Positions 1 to 9,559 of a stretch of DNA of 64,000 bases are shown here, piece after piece. The stretch's first letter is position 1, and each line of letters begins with the position of its first letter. Source of the stretch: Roseiarcus sp963835215. Lineage in GTDB: Bacteria > Pseudomonadota > Alphaproteobacteria > Rhizobiales > Beijerinckiaceae. The notes under the pieces were generated by a model that had not been told where the DNA came from, did not search any database, and saw nothing but the letters and a program-made list of their open reading frames with translations. A program made the translations under genes and the position numbers. The stretch covers positions 620,001-684,000 of the forward strand of contig CAWIES010000004.1 of the NCBI GenBank assembly GCA_963835215.1. The letters are read 5' to 3'.

Positions 1-1
1 C

Positions 2-1963
2 ACCTTCCTCGTCATGTCGATTTGGGGAATTTCGCTGCAACGCATCTCGCTCGGCGCGTTGATCATCGCGCTCGGCCTGCTGGTCGATGACGCGATGATC
101 GCGGTCGAGATGATGGTGGCGCGCCTCGAGGCGGGCGACGATCGGCGCTCCGCGGCGACCTATGTCTACACCTCGACCGCCTTCCCGATGCTCACGGGCA
201 CGCTCGTCACGGTCGCCGGCTTCATTCCGATCGGGCTCAACTCCAGTGCGGCGGGCGAATTCACCTTCACGCTGTTCGTCGTCATCGCGGTCGCTCTGCT
301 CGTGTCCTGGGTCGTCGCGGTCGTGTTCACGCCGCTGCTCGGCGTGACGTTGTTGCCCAAATCGATGAAATCGCATGGCGAGACGAAGGGCGGATTCGCG
401 CGGTTGTTCTCCCGCACGCTGCTGCTCGCGTTGCGCTGGCGCTGGGCGACGATCGGCCTGACGCTCGTCGCTTTCCTCGCGGCGGTCGTCGGCATGGGCT
501 TCGTCGAGCAGCAGTTCTTTCCCAGCTCCGACCGGCCCGAATTGATCGTCGACTGGAACCTGCCGCAGAACGCCTCGATCGCCGACACCGACGCCCAGAT
601 GGCGCAATTCGAACGTGAGGCGCTCGCGAAGTCGAGCGACATCGACCATTGGTCGACCTATGTCGGCGAAGGCGCCCCGAGATTCGTGCTGTCGTTCGAC
701 GTGCAGCCGGCAAGCGCAACCTTTGGCCAGACGATCATCGTCAGCAAGAGTGTCGCCGTGCGCGACAAGCTGCAGGCCGACTTACAGGCCTATCTGACCC
801 GCACGTTCCCCGGCACGGACGCCTATGTGAAGCTGCTCGACATCGGCCCTCCGGTCGGGCGTCCGGTGCAGTATCGGGTCAGCGGGCCCGACATCCAGAC
901 CGTGCGCGATCTCGCGCAGAAGGCCGCGGGCCTGATGGCGGCCAATTCCAACCTCGCCGAACCGGTCTTCAATTGGAACGAGCCGGCGCGCGTGATCAAG
1001 ATCGAAGTGCTGCAGGACAAAGCCCGCCAGCTCGGCATCTCCTCGCAGGACATCGCCTCGGCGCTGAACAATGTCGTCACCGGGGCCAATGTCACGCAGG
1101 TGCGCGACGACATCTATCTCGTCAACGTCGTTGCGCGCTCGACCGCGGCGGAGCGCAAATCGATCGAGACGTTGCGCGACTTGCAATTTTCGGCGTCCAA
1201 CGGGGCGTCGGCGCCGCTCGCGGCGGTGGCGAGGTTTGGCTATGGGCTCGAACAGCCCACCATCTGGCGGCGCTCACGCGTCGCCACCATCACCGTTCAG
1301 GCTGCGGTCCGAGGCGCCGTCCAGCCCGCGACCGTCGTCGCCGAACTCGCGCCCTCGATCGAGACGTTCCGGCAGAGCCTGCCGGCGGGATATCACGTCG
1401 TCGTCGGCGGCTCGGTCGAGGAGAGCGCCAAGGCGCAAGGTCCGATCGTCGCGGTCGCGCCCTTGATGCTGTTCGCCATGGCGACGATTCTGATGCTGCA
1501 GTTGCAAAGCTTCCAGCGGCTGTTCCTGGTGTTCGCGGTTGCGCCGCTCGCACTGATCGGCGTGGTCGCGGCGCTGCTGCCCTCGCGCGCGCCGCTCGGC
1601 TTCGTCGCGATCCTCGGCGTGCTCGCGCTGATTGGCATTCTCATCCGCAACTCGGTCATCCTGATCATCCAGATCGAGCACTCGCGCGCCGAGGGCCGTC
1701 CGCCCTGGGAGGCGGTGATCGAGGCGACCGAACACCGCATGCGGCCGATTCTGCTGACCGCCGCCGCCGCGACGCTTGCGCTCATCCCGATCGCGCGCGA
1801 GGTGTTCTGGGGCCCGATGGCCTATGCGATGATGGGCGGCATTGTCGTTGGCACCGTGCTGACGCTGCTGTTCCTGCCGGCGCTCTATCTCGCGTGGTTT
1901 CGCGTGAAAGCGCCGACGGCGAGTGAAAATGGGGCGACGCCTCCGGTCTTGCCGCCTCAATGA
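2..1963 (+). CDS. RND efflux transporter permease, C-terminal part
   Basis: Partial gene running in from the left edge. It encodes about 650 residues of an inner-membrane proton-driven RND pump (AcrB/MexB superfamily). The first visible helix carries the paired aspartates of the proton relay (GLLVDDAMIAVE), followed by further helices, a large periplasmic loop, and a second helix bundle ending in FLPALYLAWF. The N-terminal helix and first porter domain lie outside the window, as would any membrane fusion protein gene. Substrate cannot be told. The stop overlaps the convergent dnaE2 stop by a few bases. Confidence 0.93.
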   Translation, partial: TFLVMSIWGISLQRISLGALIIALGLLVDDAMIAVEMMVARLEAGDDRRSAATYVYTSTAFPMLTGTLVTVAGFIPIGLNSSAAGEFTFTLFVVIAVALLVSWVVAVVFTPLLGVTLLPKSMKSHGETKGGFARLFSRTLLLALRWRWATIGLTLVAFLAAVVGMGFVEQQFFPSSDRPELIVDWNLPQNASIADTDAQMAQFEREALAKSSDIDHWSTYVGEGAPRFVLSFDVQPASATFGQTIIVSKSVAVRDKLQADLQAYLTRTFPGTDAYVKLLDIGPPVGRPVQYRVSGPDIQTVRDLAQKAAGLMAANSNLAEPVFNWNEPARVIKIEVLQDKARQLGISSQDIASALNNVVTGANVTQVRDDIYLVNVVARSTAAERKSIETLRDLQFSASNGASAPLAAVARFGYGLEQPTIWRRSRVATITVQAAVRGAVQPATVVAELAPSIETFRQSLPAGYHVVVGGSVEESAKAQGPIVAVAPLMLFAMATILMLQLQSFQRLFLVFAVAPLALIGVVAALLPSRAPLGFVAILGVLALIGILIRNSVILIIQIEHSRAEGRPPWEAVIEATEHRMRPILLTAAAATLALIPIAREVFWGPMAYAMMGGIVVGTVLTLLFLPALYLAWFRVKAPTASENGATPPVLPPQ

Positions 1964-4900
1964 AAATTCCGCCCCGCTGGGATTGCGCGCTCGATCTCGC
2001 GTCCCTCGGCTTGCGTGGGCGCAAGGCGCTGGTCGCCGAAGAGCTGGACCTGCGCGAAGCGGTTGCCCTGGCGCTTGTTCGGCTTTTCTGAGGGAGGGCT
2101 GCGAACTTCGTCCGCGGGGATGCGCGTTTCGAGGTTGCGTCCCTTCTCGGAGAGCAGGCCGAGCATCGGCGTCAGATCCTCCATGCGCTCGACGATCAGA
2201 TGGATGACGCCCGACTCGCTCTGCAGCTTGCCGGTCGCGGCGACGAAGCGCGCGCCGATCACGATCGCGCGCAGCCGCTCGAACGCCTTCGGCCAGACGA
2301 TCAGATTGGCGATCCCCGCCTCGTCCTCCAACGTCATGAAGATCACGCCATTGGCCGTGCCGGGGCGTTGGCGCACCAGCACCAGCCCGGCGACGACGAT
2401 GCGCTCGCCGCTTTTGAGCGAAGCAAGCGCGTCGGAGCGTTTGACGCCGCGCGCATCGAGCCGCGCGCGCATGAAGGCGACCGGATGGGCTTTGAGCGAT
2501 AGCGACAGATGGCGATAGTCCTCGACGACATGGGCGCCGAGCGGCATCGGCGGCAGCTTGGCGTCGGGCTCGGCGTCGCGTTCGGGACGGCTCAGCGCGA
2601 ACAGCGGCAGATCGTCCTGGTCGCCGACGCGATCGAGGCCGCGCACCGCCCACAGCGCCTCGCGGCGATCGAGGCCGAGCGAGCGGAACGCATCGGCGTC
2701 GGCGAGCCGCTCCAGCGCCGCCGCCTCAAGACCAGAGCGCAGCCACAGATCGCGCACGGAGTCGTAGCCAGCTCCACGCTGTTTAACGAGCTTGCTTCAT
2801 CTCGTCTTCCTTGGCGCCATTCACCTGCCTCAGGCCAAGCCGCACCGCATGCGTCGCGCGGATGTCATCGGCCATCGAGGCATGGCGGGGGTGGAGGCGG
2901 CGATCTCCTTCTCCCGCTTCGCGGGGAGAAGGTGTCGCCGAAGGCGACGGATGAGGGGCTGCGGCGTCCTCTCCGGAAGGGGCCCCGTCGTCCTTGTCGG
3001 AAAGCTCCGCGCAGCCCCTCACCCCAACCCTCTCCCCACAAGCGGGGAGAGGGGGTATGGGCTCCAGCGCGCCATCCCAATCCGACAGATTGACATCCAC
3101 CTCCCTCACCTCGACGCCGTGCTCGCGCGCGTCGCGCACGAGTTGGGAGGGGGCGTAGAAGCCGAGCGGCTGGGCGTTGAGCATCGCGGCGAGGAAGACG
3201 TCGGGATAGCGGCATTTCATCCAGCATGAGGCGTAGACGATCAGCGCGAAGCTCGCCGCATGGCTCTCGGGAAAGCCATAGTCGCCGAAACCCTCGATCT
3301 GGTGAAAACAGCGCTCGGCGAATTCGCGCTCATAGCCGCGCTCAACCATGCCCTCGACCATCTTGGTTTCGAAGTTGCCGATCGTGCCGACGCGGCGGAA
3401 GGTGGCCATGGCGCGGCGCAACTGATCGGCTTCCGCGGGTGAAAAACCGGCGGCGACGATGGCGATCTTCATCGCCTGCTCCTGGAACAGCGGCACGCCA
3501 AGCGTCTTGCCGAGCACCGCCTCCAGTTCCTTGGAGGGATAGCTCACCTCCTCAATTTTCTGGCGACGGCGCAGATAGGGATGCACCATGTCGCCCTGGA
3601 TCGGGCCGGGGCGCACGATCGCCACCTCGATGACGAGATCGTAGAATTTCTCCGGGCGAAGGCGCGGCAGCATCGACATCTGCGCCCGGCTCTCGATCTG
3701 GAACACGCCAATCGTGTCGGCGCGCTGGATCATCGCGTAAACGCACGCCTCCTCGGAGGGGATCGAGGCGAGCGTCAGGGGGTGCTTGTAGTACTGCTTG
3801 AGGAGATCGAAGCTCTTGCGCATCGCGGTGAGCATGCCGAGCGCGAGCACATCGACCTTGAGAATGCCGAGCGCATCGAGATCGTCCTTGTCCCACTCGA
3901 TCGTTGTGCGCTTCTCCATCGCCGCGTTCATAATCGGCGCGACCTCGTCAAGGCGGTCGCTGGTGATGACGAAGCCGCCGCTGTGCTGGCTGAGGTGGCG
4001 CGGGAAGCCGACCAGTTCGCCCGCCAGTTCGAGCGCAAGCTTGAGCGTTGGGTCGGCTGCGTCGAGCCCCGCGGCCCGCGCACGCGCTTCGTCGATCGGC
4101 GCCGAGCTTTGGCCCCAGACGGTGTTGTTGAGCGCGACGATCGCGTCTTCCGACAGGCCGAAGACCTTGGCGGTCTCGCGGATCGCCGAGCGGGTGCGAT
4201 AGGTCGCGACCGCGGCGGCGAGCCCCGCGCGTTCGCGCCCGTAGCGCTGGTAGATATATTGGATCACATCCTCGCGCTTCTCATGCTCGAAATCGACGTC
4301 GATGTCGGGCGGCTCACCGCGGTCGGGTGAGAGGAATCGTTCGAACACAAGATCAAAGCGCGCCGGGTCGACCTCGGTGACGCGGAGGCAGTAACAAACC
4401 GTCGAATTGGCCGCCGATCCGCGCCCCTGACAGAGGATGTCCTTCGAGCGGGCGAAGCGGACGATATCGTGCACGGTGAGAAAATAGGGCGCGTAATCGA
4501 ACCGGGCGATCAGTTTGAGTTCGTGATTCGAGCGCGACACGCACGCGCTCCGGCACGCCGCCGGGATAGCGCTCTAGCGCGCCCGCCGCGGCGAAGGCTT
4601 CGAGCGCCGCCTGCGGCGTGGCGTAACCTTCGCGCAGCTCCGGAGGATAATGATGGGCGAGTTCGTCGAGGCTGAAGGCGAGGCCGTCGAGAAAGCGGAT
4701 CGTCTCCTCGACCGCCTGCGGCGCCTCGGCGAACAGGCGCGTCATTTCGTCGGCGGATTTGAGATGGCGCTCGGCATTGGCCTGGGTCAGGCGCCCGGCC
4801 GCCTCCAGCGTCGTCTTCTCGCGGATGCAGGTCGAGAACATCGGCGAGCGGACGCCGCTCGGGCGCATGCATGAGAACGTCGTTGGTCGCGATCAGCGGC

Positions 4901-5527
4901 GCGCCGAGTTTACGCGCCAACGCCGCCCGGGCTGCAAGCCCGCCGCGCATATCCGCGCCATAGGTCAGGCTCGCGCCGATCCATACGCGTCCGGGGAAGG
5001 CCTCGCGAAGCTGCGCGATAAATCGGCCCTCACCCCAACCCTTCTCCCGGGAGAGGGGCTTTGGCGGCGCCATATCCCTTCTCCCGCTCGCGGGAGAAGG
5101 TGGCCCGAAGGGCCGGATGAGGGGCAGCGCGATAAACTGCAGGCCCTCGCCGAACGTCGAGCACATCTGCAAAATTCAAATGGCACTCGCCCTTGGGCGC
5201 GCGCAAATTGCCTGTCGTCAGCAACCGGCACAGCCGCCCATAGGCGGCGCGGTTTCTTGGATACGCAAGCAGGTCGGGCGCGCCGTCGACAAAGCTCAGC
5301 CGCGCGCCCGTGACGACGCGCAACGCGCCGATCTCGTCGCGGCGCTCGCGCGCATAGACATGCGCGCGCACGACGCCGGCGAGCGTGTTGCGGTCGGCGA
5401 TCCCGATCCCCTCGAGCCCGAGCGCGGCGGCGCGCGCGACCAGCTCTTCGGGATGCGAAGCCCCCCGCAAAAACGAAAAGTTCGTCGTCGTCGCGAGCTC
5501 GGCGTAGCAGGGCGCAAGGCGGATCAT
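1957..5527 (-). CDS. dnaE2: Error-prone DNA polymerase DnaE2 (ImuC), frame-disrupted
   Basis: Catalytic subunit of the SOS translesion mutasome that works with ImuA and ImuB. The PHP domain starts at 5527 (MIRLAPCYAELATTTNFSFL). The polymerase core has the acidic PDIDVDF motif near 4300, and the C-terminus carries helix-hairpin-helix and OB-fold regions. The reading frame changes at about 5155, 4835, 4545 and 2787, always by one extra base (or two missing). At 2787, removing one G restores the family sequence EMKQ-LVKQRGAGYDSV. Two palindromic-repeat blocks (2906-3055 and 5026-5124) sit inside the coding sequence, which makes the product longer than the usual roughly 1,050-1,090 residues. The start overlaps the upstream gene by ATGA. 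The frame breaks are probably sequence errors; the repeat insertions look real. Confidence 0.88.
2906..2957. repeat. Two-hairpin palindromic repeat inside dnaE2
   Basis: Hairpin 1 is CCTTCTCCC / GGGAGAAGG. Hairpin 2 is TCGCC-GAA-GGCGA, followed by CGGATGAGGG. It is read through in the dnaE2 frame as a proline/arginine-rich insert (PHPSPSATPSPREAGEG). Confidence 0.85.
3014..3055. repeat. Palindromic repeat, short form, inside dnaE2
   Basis: CCCTCACCCCAACCCTCTCC followed by the inverted arm GGGGAGAGGG. It is translated in the dnaE2 frame as PPLPACGERVGVRG. About 60 bp separate it from the copy at 2906, so the two form one insertion block. Confidence 0.8.
5026..5058. repeat. Palindromic repeat, short form, second dnaE2 block
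   Basis: CCCTCACCCCAACCCTTCTC with a minimal inverted arm. It falls between the dnaE2 segments GEGLQFIALP and RFIAQLREAFPGRVW, which are close together in the normal protein family. Confidence 0.8.
5076..5124. repeat. Two-hairpin palindromic repeat, second dnaE2 block
   Basis: Hairpin 1 is CTTCTCCCGC / GCGGGAGAAG. Hairpin 2 is GGCCC-GAA-GGGCC, then GGATGAGGGG. Hairpin 2 differs from the copy at 2906 but pairing is kept. Confidence 0.85.
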
Positions 5528-6012
5528 TCCCTTCCCCCCGCTTGCGGGGGGAAGGTGGCGCCATAGGGCGTCGGAAGACGCCCGTCACAAACGACGGACT
5601 TTGGCGCCGGATGAGGGGCTGCGACATTCGTCGTCGCCAGCGTCTTGAATTGCGTGAAGGGCGTCAGCCGACCCTCGAGCGCGGCGATAATCGTCTCGCA
5701 TACGTCGTCAATGGAATGAAGCACATCCGCATTCCAGAACCGCAGAATGCGGTAGCCCAAGCCGATCAGAATCGCATCGCGATGATCGTCATAGGCGCTG
5801 TCGGCATGCTGCGATCCGTCGATCTCGACAATGAGTTTGCAAGCTCGACAGACGAAGTCGGCATAGTAAGGCCCCACGGGCGCTTGACGCACGAATTTCG
5901 CGCCTGCGAGGCGGCGATCACGAAGACGAAGCCAAAGTTTTTTCTCGGGTTCCGTCGACGCGGCGCGCAGCGTTTGAGCGCGGGCGACTACGGGAATATT
6001 GCGAGTGCGCAT
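5524..6012 (-). CDS. DUF559 nuclease-like protein with repeat-derived tail
   Basis: 162 residues. About 120 form a DUF559 domain, a restriction-endonuclease-like (Vsr/PD-(D/E)XK-type) fold: a basic N-terminal region (EKKLWLRLRDRRLAGAKFVRQ), then YYADFVCRACKLIVEIDGSQH carrying the likely catalytic D...EID residues, and GYRILRFWNADV. The last ~40 residues are translated from a palindromic repeat. The stop overlaps the dnaE2 start as ATGA, so the two may be translationally coupled. The gene interrupts the usual imuB-dnaE2 adjacency and has inverted repeat copies at both ends. A role in repair or in repeat mobility is speculation; the domain call is firm. Confidence 0.82.
   Translation of the reverse strand: MRTRNIPVVARAQTLRAASTEPEKKLWLRLRDRRLAGAKFVRQAPVGPYYADFVCRACKLIVEIDGSQHADSAYDDHRDAILIGLGYRILRFWNADVLHSIDDVCETIIAALEGRLTPFTQFKTLATTNVAAPHPAPKSVVCDGRLPTPYGATFPPQAGGRE
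5529..5619. repeat. Expanded three-hairpin palindromic repeat
   Basis: Hairpin 1 is CTTCCCCCC / GGGGGGAAG. The second stem, TGGCGCCA / TGGCGCC, is split by an insert that itself contains a perfect GGGCGTC-GGAA-GACGCCC hairpin, then GGATGAGGGG. It encodes the tail of the DUF559 protein and reaches to within two bases of the dnaE2 start codon. Confidence 0.82.
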
Positions 6013-6038
6013 ATGAACATCCTGATCGTTAGGCGCCG

Positions 6039-6090
6039 CCCCTCATCCGGCGCTTCGCGCCACCTTCTCCCCGCGAAGCGGGGCGAAGGA
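6039..6090. repeat. Two-hairpin palindromic repeat, reverse orientation
   Basis: CCCCTCATCC, then GGCGC-TTC-GCGCC, then CCTTCTCCCC with a less regular inverted arm. It is opposite in orientation to the copy at 5529, so the two form an inverted pair around the DUF559 gene. Confidence 0.82.
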
Positions 6091-6095
6091 ATTCC

Positions 6096-7657
6096 TCACC
6101 CAAACACCCCATGCAGAAACCACTTCGCCAGCGTCGTTTCGCGGCCGTAGAGGCCTTCGCGGTAGAGCCAGAAGCGGCGGCCGGAGGCGTCTTCGGCGTG
6201 GAAATAGTCGCGGGTTGGGGCGCCGGGGCGCCGCCACCAGGGCGCGGCGATGCGCTCGGGGCCCTCGATCGCCGCGACCTCGTGCAGCACGCGCCGCCAG
6301 CGGAAGCGCAGCGGCGGGCCGTCGGGCACTTCGGCCAGCGTCTCGATCGGTTCGGGCCGCTCGAACAGGCGCAGGGGCCGCGCCGGCGCTTCGGTCGAGC
6401 GCGAGCGCCTCGCCGCCCTGCCCCGCCCCGCGCGCTTCGCCGAGCGCGGCCGGCGTTGAAGCGACCGCCTGCTCGGGCAGATGGGCGGCGATGAGCGTGA
6501 GGCGCGTCACCCGCCGCGTCCCCAGCCGCGCGCTCAGGCGGTCGAGGAGATCGGCGAGCGCGCGCGCGCCAGCCGAATCCTCGAGCCGCTCCCATTCGCC
6601 CTGGACCGGCGCAACCCGCTCAGCGGCGAGGCAGGCAAGGCGCATCAAATCGACGCCAAATCGCGGATCGATCTCCTCTTGCCCCTCGCCGGCGAGGCGC
6701 TCGGCAAAGAGCCGCGCCATCGCCGGCCCCTCGACCAGCGGCCGTCCGGCGCCAACGCGAATGCGCCGCACGCCGCCATCGACCCAGAACAGCGTCAGCT
6801 CCAGCCGCCGCGCGCCCTTGCCGCGCCGCTCGAGCAACGCGGCGAGATCGTCGGCGAGCTTCGTCAGCGTCGCCATCGTCGCTTCGCTGGTCTCGATTGG
6901 GCTGGCGAAGCGCCGCTCGACGCTGAGCTCGGGCGCGGGAAAACGCGGCGAGATCGCATCGCGCGTTTCGCCATTGAGCGCGTCGAGCCGGGCGATCGTC
7001 TCAGCGCCGAAGCGGGCGGCGATCGGCGCGCGCGGCCGCAGCGCGAGATCGCCGACGCGCCGCAAACCGGCGCGCGTCAGATCGGCGCAAACCGCCGCTT
7101 CGAGCCCCAGCGCAGCGACCGGCATGTCGTGAAAGAGCTTGGCGAAAGCCGCGCCGGTAAGGCCAGCGGGGGCGATGCGAGCGCGAAGAGAAGCGCGCCA
7201 GCGCCCAGGCCGCGCGCGGCGAATCGGCAAGGCCGAGCGCGAGGGTGAAGCCCTGGCGGGAAAGCCGCGCCTCGACTTCGGCGACCAGCCCCTCTTCGTC
7301 GCCGAACAAATGCGCGACGCCGGAAACGTCGAGCATCAAGCCGTCGGCGCCATCGAGCGCGGTGAGCGGCGTGAAGCGGGCGCAGAAATCGGCGACATGC
7401 TCCAGCAGCTTGGCCTCGGCGGCAGGGTCGGCCTCGCAGACGACGAGAGCGGGATGGCGCGCGCGCGCGTCGGCGAGCGTCAGGCCCATGCTCAAGCCGA
7501 GCCGAGCCGCCGCCGCGTCGACGCCAGCGAGCCGGCGCGCGTTGGCGAGCGTGACGACGGTCGCCAACGGCGCGCGTGGATCAATGTCCTGCGCGCGCCG
7601 CGCGCGGTCGGTCGTCAGGCGCGGCAGCCACAGGGAGAGAAAGCGTCGGCTCGTCAA
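6096..7657 (-). CDS. imuB: ImuB, Y-family polymerase-like mutasome protein
   Basis: Catalytically inactive Y-family homologue that bridges ImuA, DnaE2 and the beta clamp in SOS mutagenesis. It starts with TTG at 7657 (TSRRFLSLWLPRLTTDRARRA), preceded by GAGGAG at a good distance. The first ~140 residues are the palm/finger-like region (VDAAAARLGLSMGLTLADARA, DGLMLDVSG), followed by the little-finger region and the conserved end GLYGRETTLAKWFLHGVFG. The frame changes near 7200 and near 6350, each equivalent to one extra base. It overlaps imuA and lies downstream of it in the same operon. Confidence 0.88.
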
Positions 7658-8439
7658 AGGACAACTCCTCGCTACGCCAGGTCAGGGGGAAGATGCGCGT
7701 CGGATCGAGCCCTTGCGCCGCCGCGCCCGCCCTGAGGCGCGCCTTGACGAGGCGCACCGCGAAGGCAGGTTCGCCGGGAAGACCACGCGCGCCGGGCAGG
7801 CCGCGCCCCTCGCCGGCTGAAGAAAGATGCGCGCTCGGCGCGGCGGCGACGGCAAAGCGCGTCTCGGCGGCGCTGGAGAGCTGGTCGGCCGCGCCATAGG
7901 CGCTCGCCGCGGTCAGCAGCGCCGGCGTCGCCCCGGCCCGCGCGGCGAGCAGCAGGCGACGCGAGGCGGCAAGATCATAGGCCTTGAGGCTCCAGACTTC
8001 GGCGACGACCGCCGCCGGCGCACCGCTTTTGAGCGCGTCCTCCATCGCCTGGAACAGGGCCGGCGCGTCGGGGACGCGCACGAAGACGAGCCGGGACAGA
8101 TCGAGGCCGAGCGCGGCGAGACCGGGCCCATAGAGCGCGCCCGCTTCGACAAGCGCGAAATCCTCGGCCATGACGATCCCCGCCCGGCGGCGCTCGGCCA
8201 TGAAGCGGGCGGCGAGCGCCAGCGCGAACGCCATCGCCGCCGCGCCATCGCCAGGGCTCGCGGGCGCGATCTCGTGCAATCCATCGCCCGACAGCCCGCC
8301 CCCGAGCGCCCGATCGAGCGCGCCGCTCAGCGGCAGCAGCGGACGCGCGCCGCGCAGCCGGCGCCGCCTCGCGGCGGCCCTCGATCTGCGCAACGGCGCG
8401 CCGCAGACGCGCCATGCCTTCAGCCCCGCCCAGCGACAT
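7581..8439 (-). CDS. imuA: ImuA, RecA-like SOS mutagenesis protein
   Basis: RecA/SulA-like protein of the ImuA family, first gene of the imu operon. The N-terminus MSLGGAEGMARLRRAVAQIEG is followed by LSGALDRALGGGLSGDGLHEI, typical of the family, and by a RecA-fold core (AGIVMAEDFALVEAGALYGPGLAALGLDLSRLVFVR). A frame change near 8360 (one extra base) separates the N-terminus from the core. I chose the ATG at 8439 because GGAG lies about 10 bases upstream; an ATG at 8448 is also possible. The gene begins about 20 bases downstream of a LexA box. Confidence 0.83.
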
Positions 8440-8458
8440 CCGCCGCATGCTCCGATAA

Positions 8459-8473
8459 GTTCTCTATTTGTTC
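8459..8473 (-). promoter_or_regulatory. LexA (SOS) box of imuA-imuB-dnaE2
   Basis: GTTCTCTATTTGTTC is an exact match to the alphaproteobacterial LexA operator GTTC-N7-GTTC. It lies 11-20 bases upstream of the candidate imuA starts, so LexA would repress the whole mutagenesis operon until DNA damage. Confidence 0.88.
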
Positions 8474-8512
8474 TTGTTTTGAGCCGAGCGGAGAGGAGTG
8501 TCAAGGGAGGAG

Positions 8513-8520
8513 GCGGAAAA
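8513..8520. repeat. Target-site duplication, left copy
   Basis: GCGGAAAA immediately before the left inverted repeat of the IS1-like unit. The same 8 bases follow the right inverted repeat at 10772. Confidence 0.75.
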
Positions 8521-8551
8521 GGTAGTGTCTCAGTTTGGCGAACTGAATTTT

Positions 8552-9441
8552 TCATGCTTGCTTCGCGAGCTTCCGAGAAGCGGTTTTGCGAGCATCCCGC
8601 GCGTCGATCAGCGCAACGATATCCTCGACATTCCAAAGCCGATCCGCAGCGCCAGCCGCCATAGCGGGCGATGTCTTGAGGCTCTTATGGATGCGGACGA
8701 AATTGTAATAGAGGAAATACAGCGCCAGCGAATGGCAGTGATTTTCGATCTTTTTCGAGAATGCGTTCGTGAGCCGCGTGAACCGGCGCATCCCCATCCG
8801 CATGTTGAGGTTCTGGCGTTCGACATAGGACGTCGAGATATGCGCCTCGTCCGGGCGCCTTCGACCCGCGTCTTGACCGTCGCGCCCACGCATTCCGCCG
8901 GGCTGTAGCGCCGCTCGGGCGTCGATTCGCTGACGAGCCCGTATTGCTTCACAAGCTGGGCGAAATCGACATCGATCCCGAACACTTGCGCAACGGCGGG
9001 CAGATAGGCGCCGATGGCCGTCTGTCGTCAGTTGGATGCGGCTCTTAATGCGAGCCTGCAAGTCTTCAAGCAGCATGGTCGCGACTCGGCGCTGCGATCC
9101 CCGACGAACCACGAAACCATCATCTTGCTATCGGCATCGAGCGCGGTCCAAGTCCAAACGTCGCCTGCCCCGTTCGGCGCGGCCTTGGCGTCGCGACGTT
9201 CTTTTGCTTGGCGTAGCAGAACGACCAAATCTCGTCACATTGGACGCGCTTCGATTGCAGGCCGCGCACGTTCTGATCGTGGTACGCGGCGGCAACCGTC
9301 CCCGCGTCGATAAGCAGCTTCGTCACGGTGTTGATCGACACGTCGGCGACGCGAGAGATCGACCGCAGGGACGACGCCTTCAACCAGCATATGGATGATT
9401 TGGGCGCGCTTCGCGATATCGAGCTTGTTCATGCTCGACAT
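8552..9441 (-). CDS. IS1-family transposase, frame-disrupted
   Basis: DDE transposase of an alphaproteobacterial IS1 subgroup. It starts MSSMNKLDIAKRAQIIHMLVEGV, followed by a helix-turn-helix (SISRVADVSINTVTKLLIDAG), the first catalytic Asp region (RVQCDEIWSFCYAKQKNVA), GAGDVWTWTALDADSKMMVSWFVGDRSA, and the Glu region (STSYVERQNLNMRMGMRRFTRLTNAFSKK). It ends near the left inverted repeat. The conserved segments fall in several frames with shifts in both directions, so this copy may be genuinely decayed or a programmed frameshift may be obscured by errors. Confidence 0.85.
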
Positions 9442-9559
9442 AATATGAACTTTATTGCTTAGCGTCAAGCGTTTTTGTTCGTAATGGTCGTTTGCTGCGG
9501 CCCAAACTCCATGAAAGGATCAGACGAGTTCACTTGCGCGCTAAGAGATATTGACTTAT

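Noticed and set aside
1274..2653. Long minus-strand frame over the end of the RND gene, rich in Arg/Ala/Gly.
   Set aside because: Shadow of the RND gene and dnaE2 in high-GC DNA; no family-like sequence and no ribosome binding site.
2897..3060. CRISPR-like array suspected from the repeated GC-rich palindromes in dnaE2.
   Set aside because: Repeats are not regularly spaced, spacers are absent, and the same units are dispersed singly across the window.
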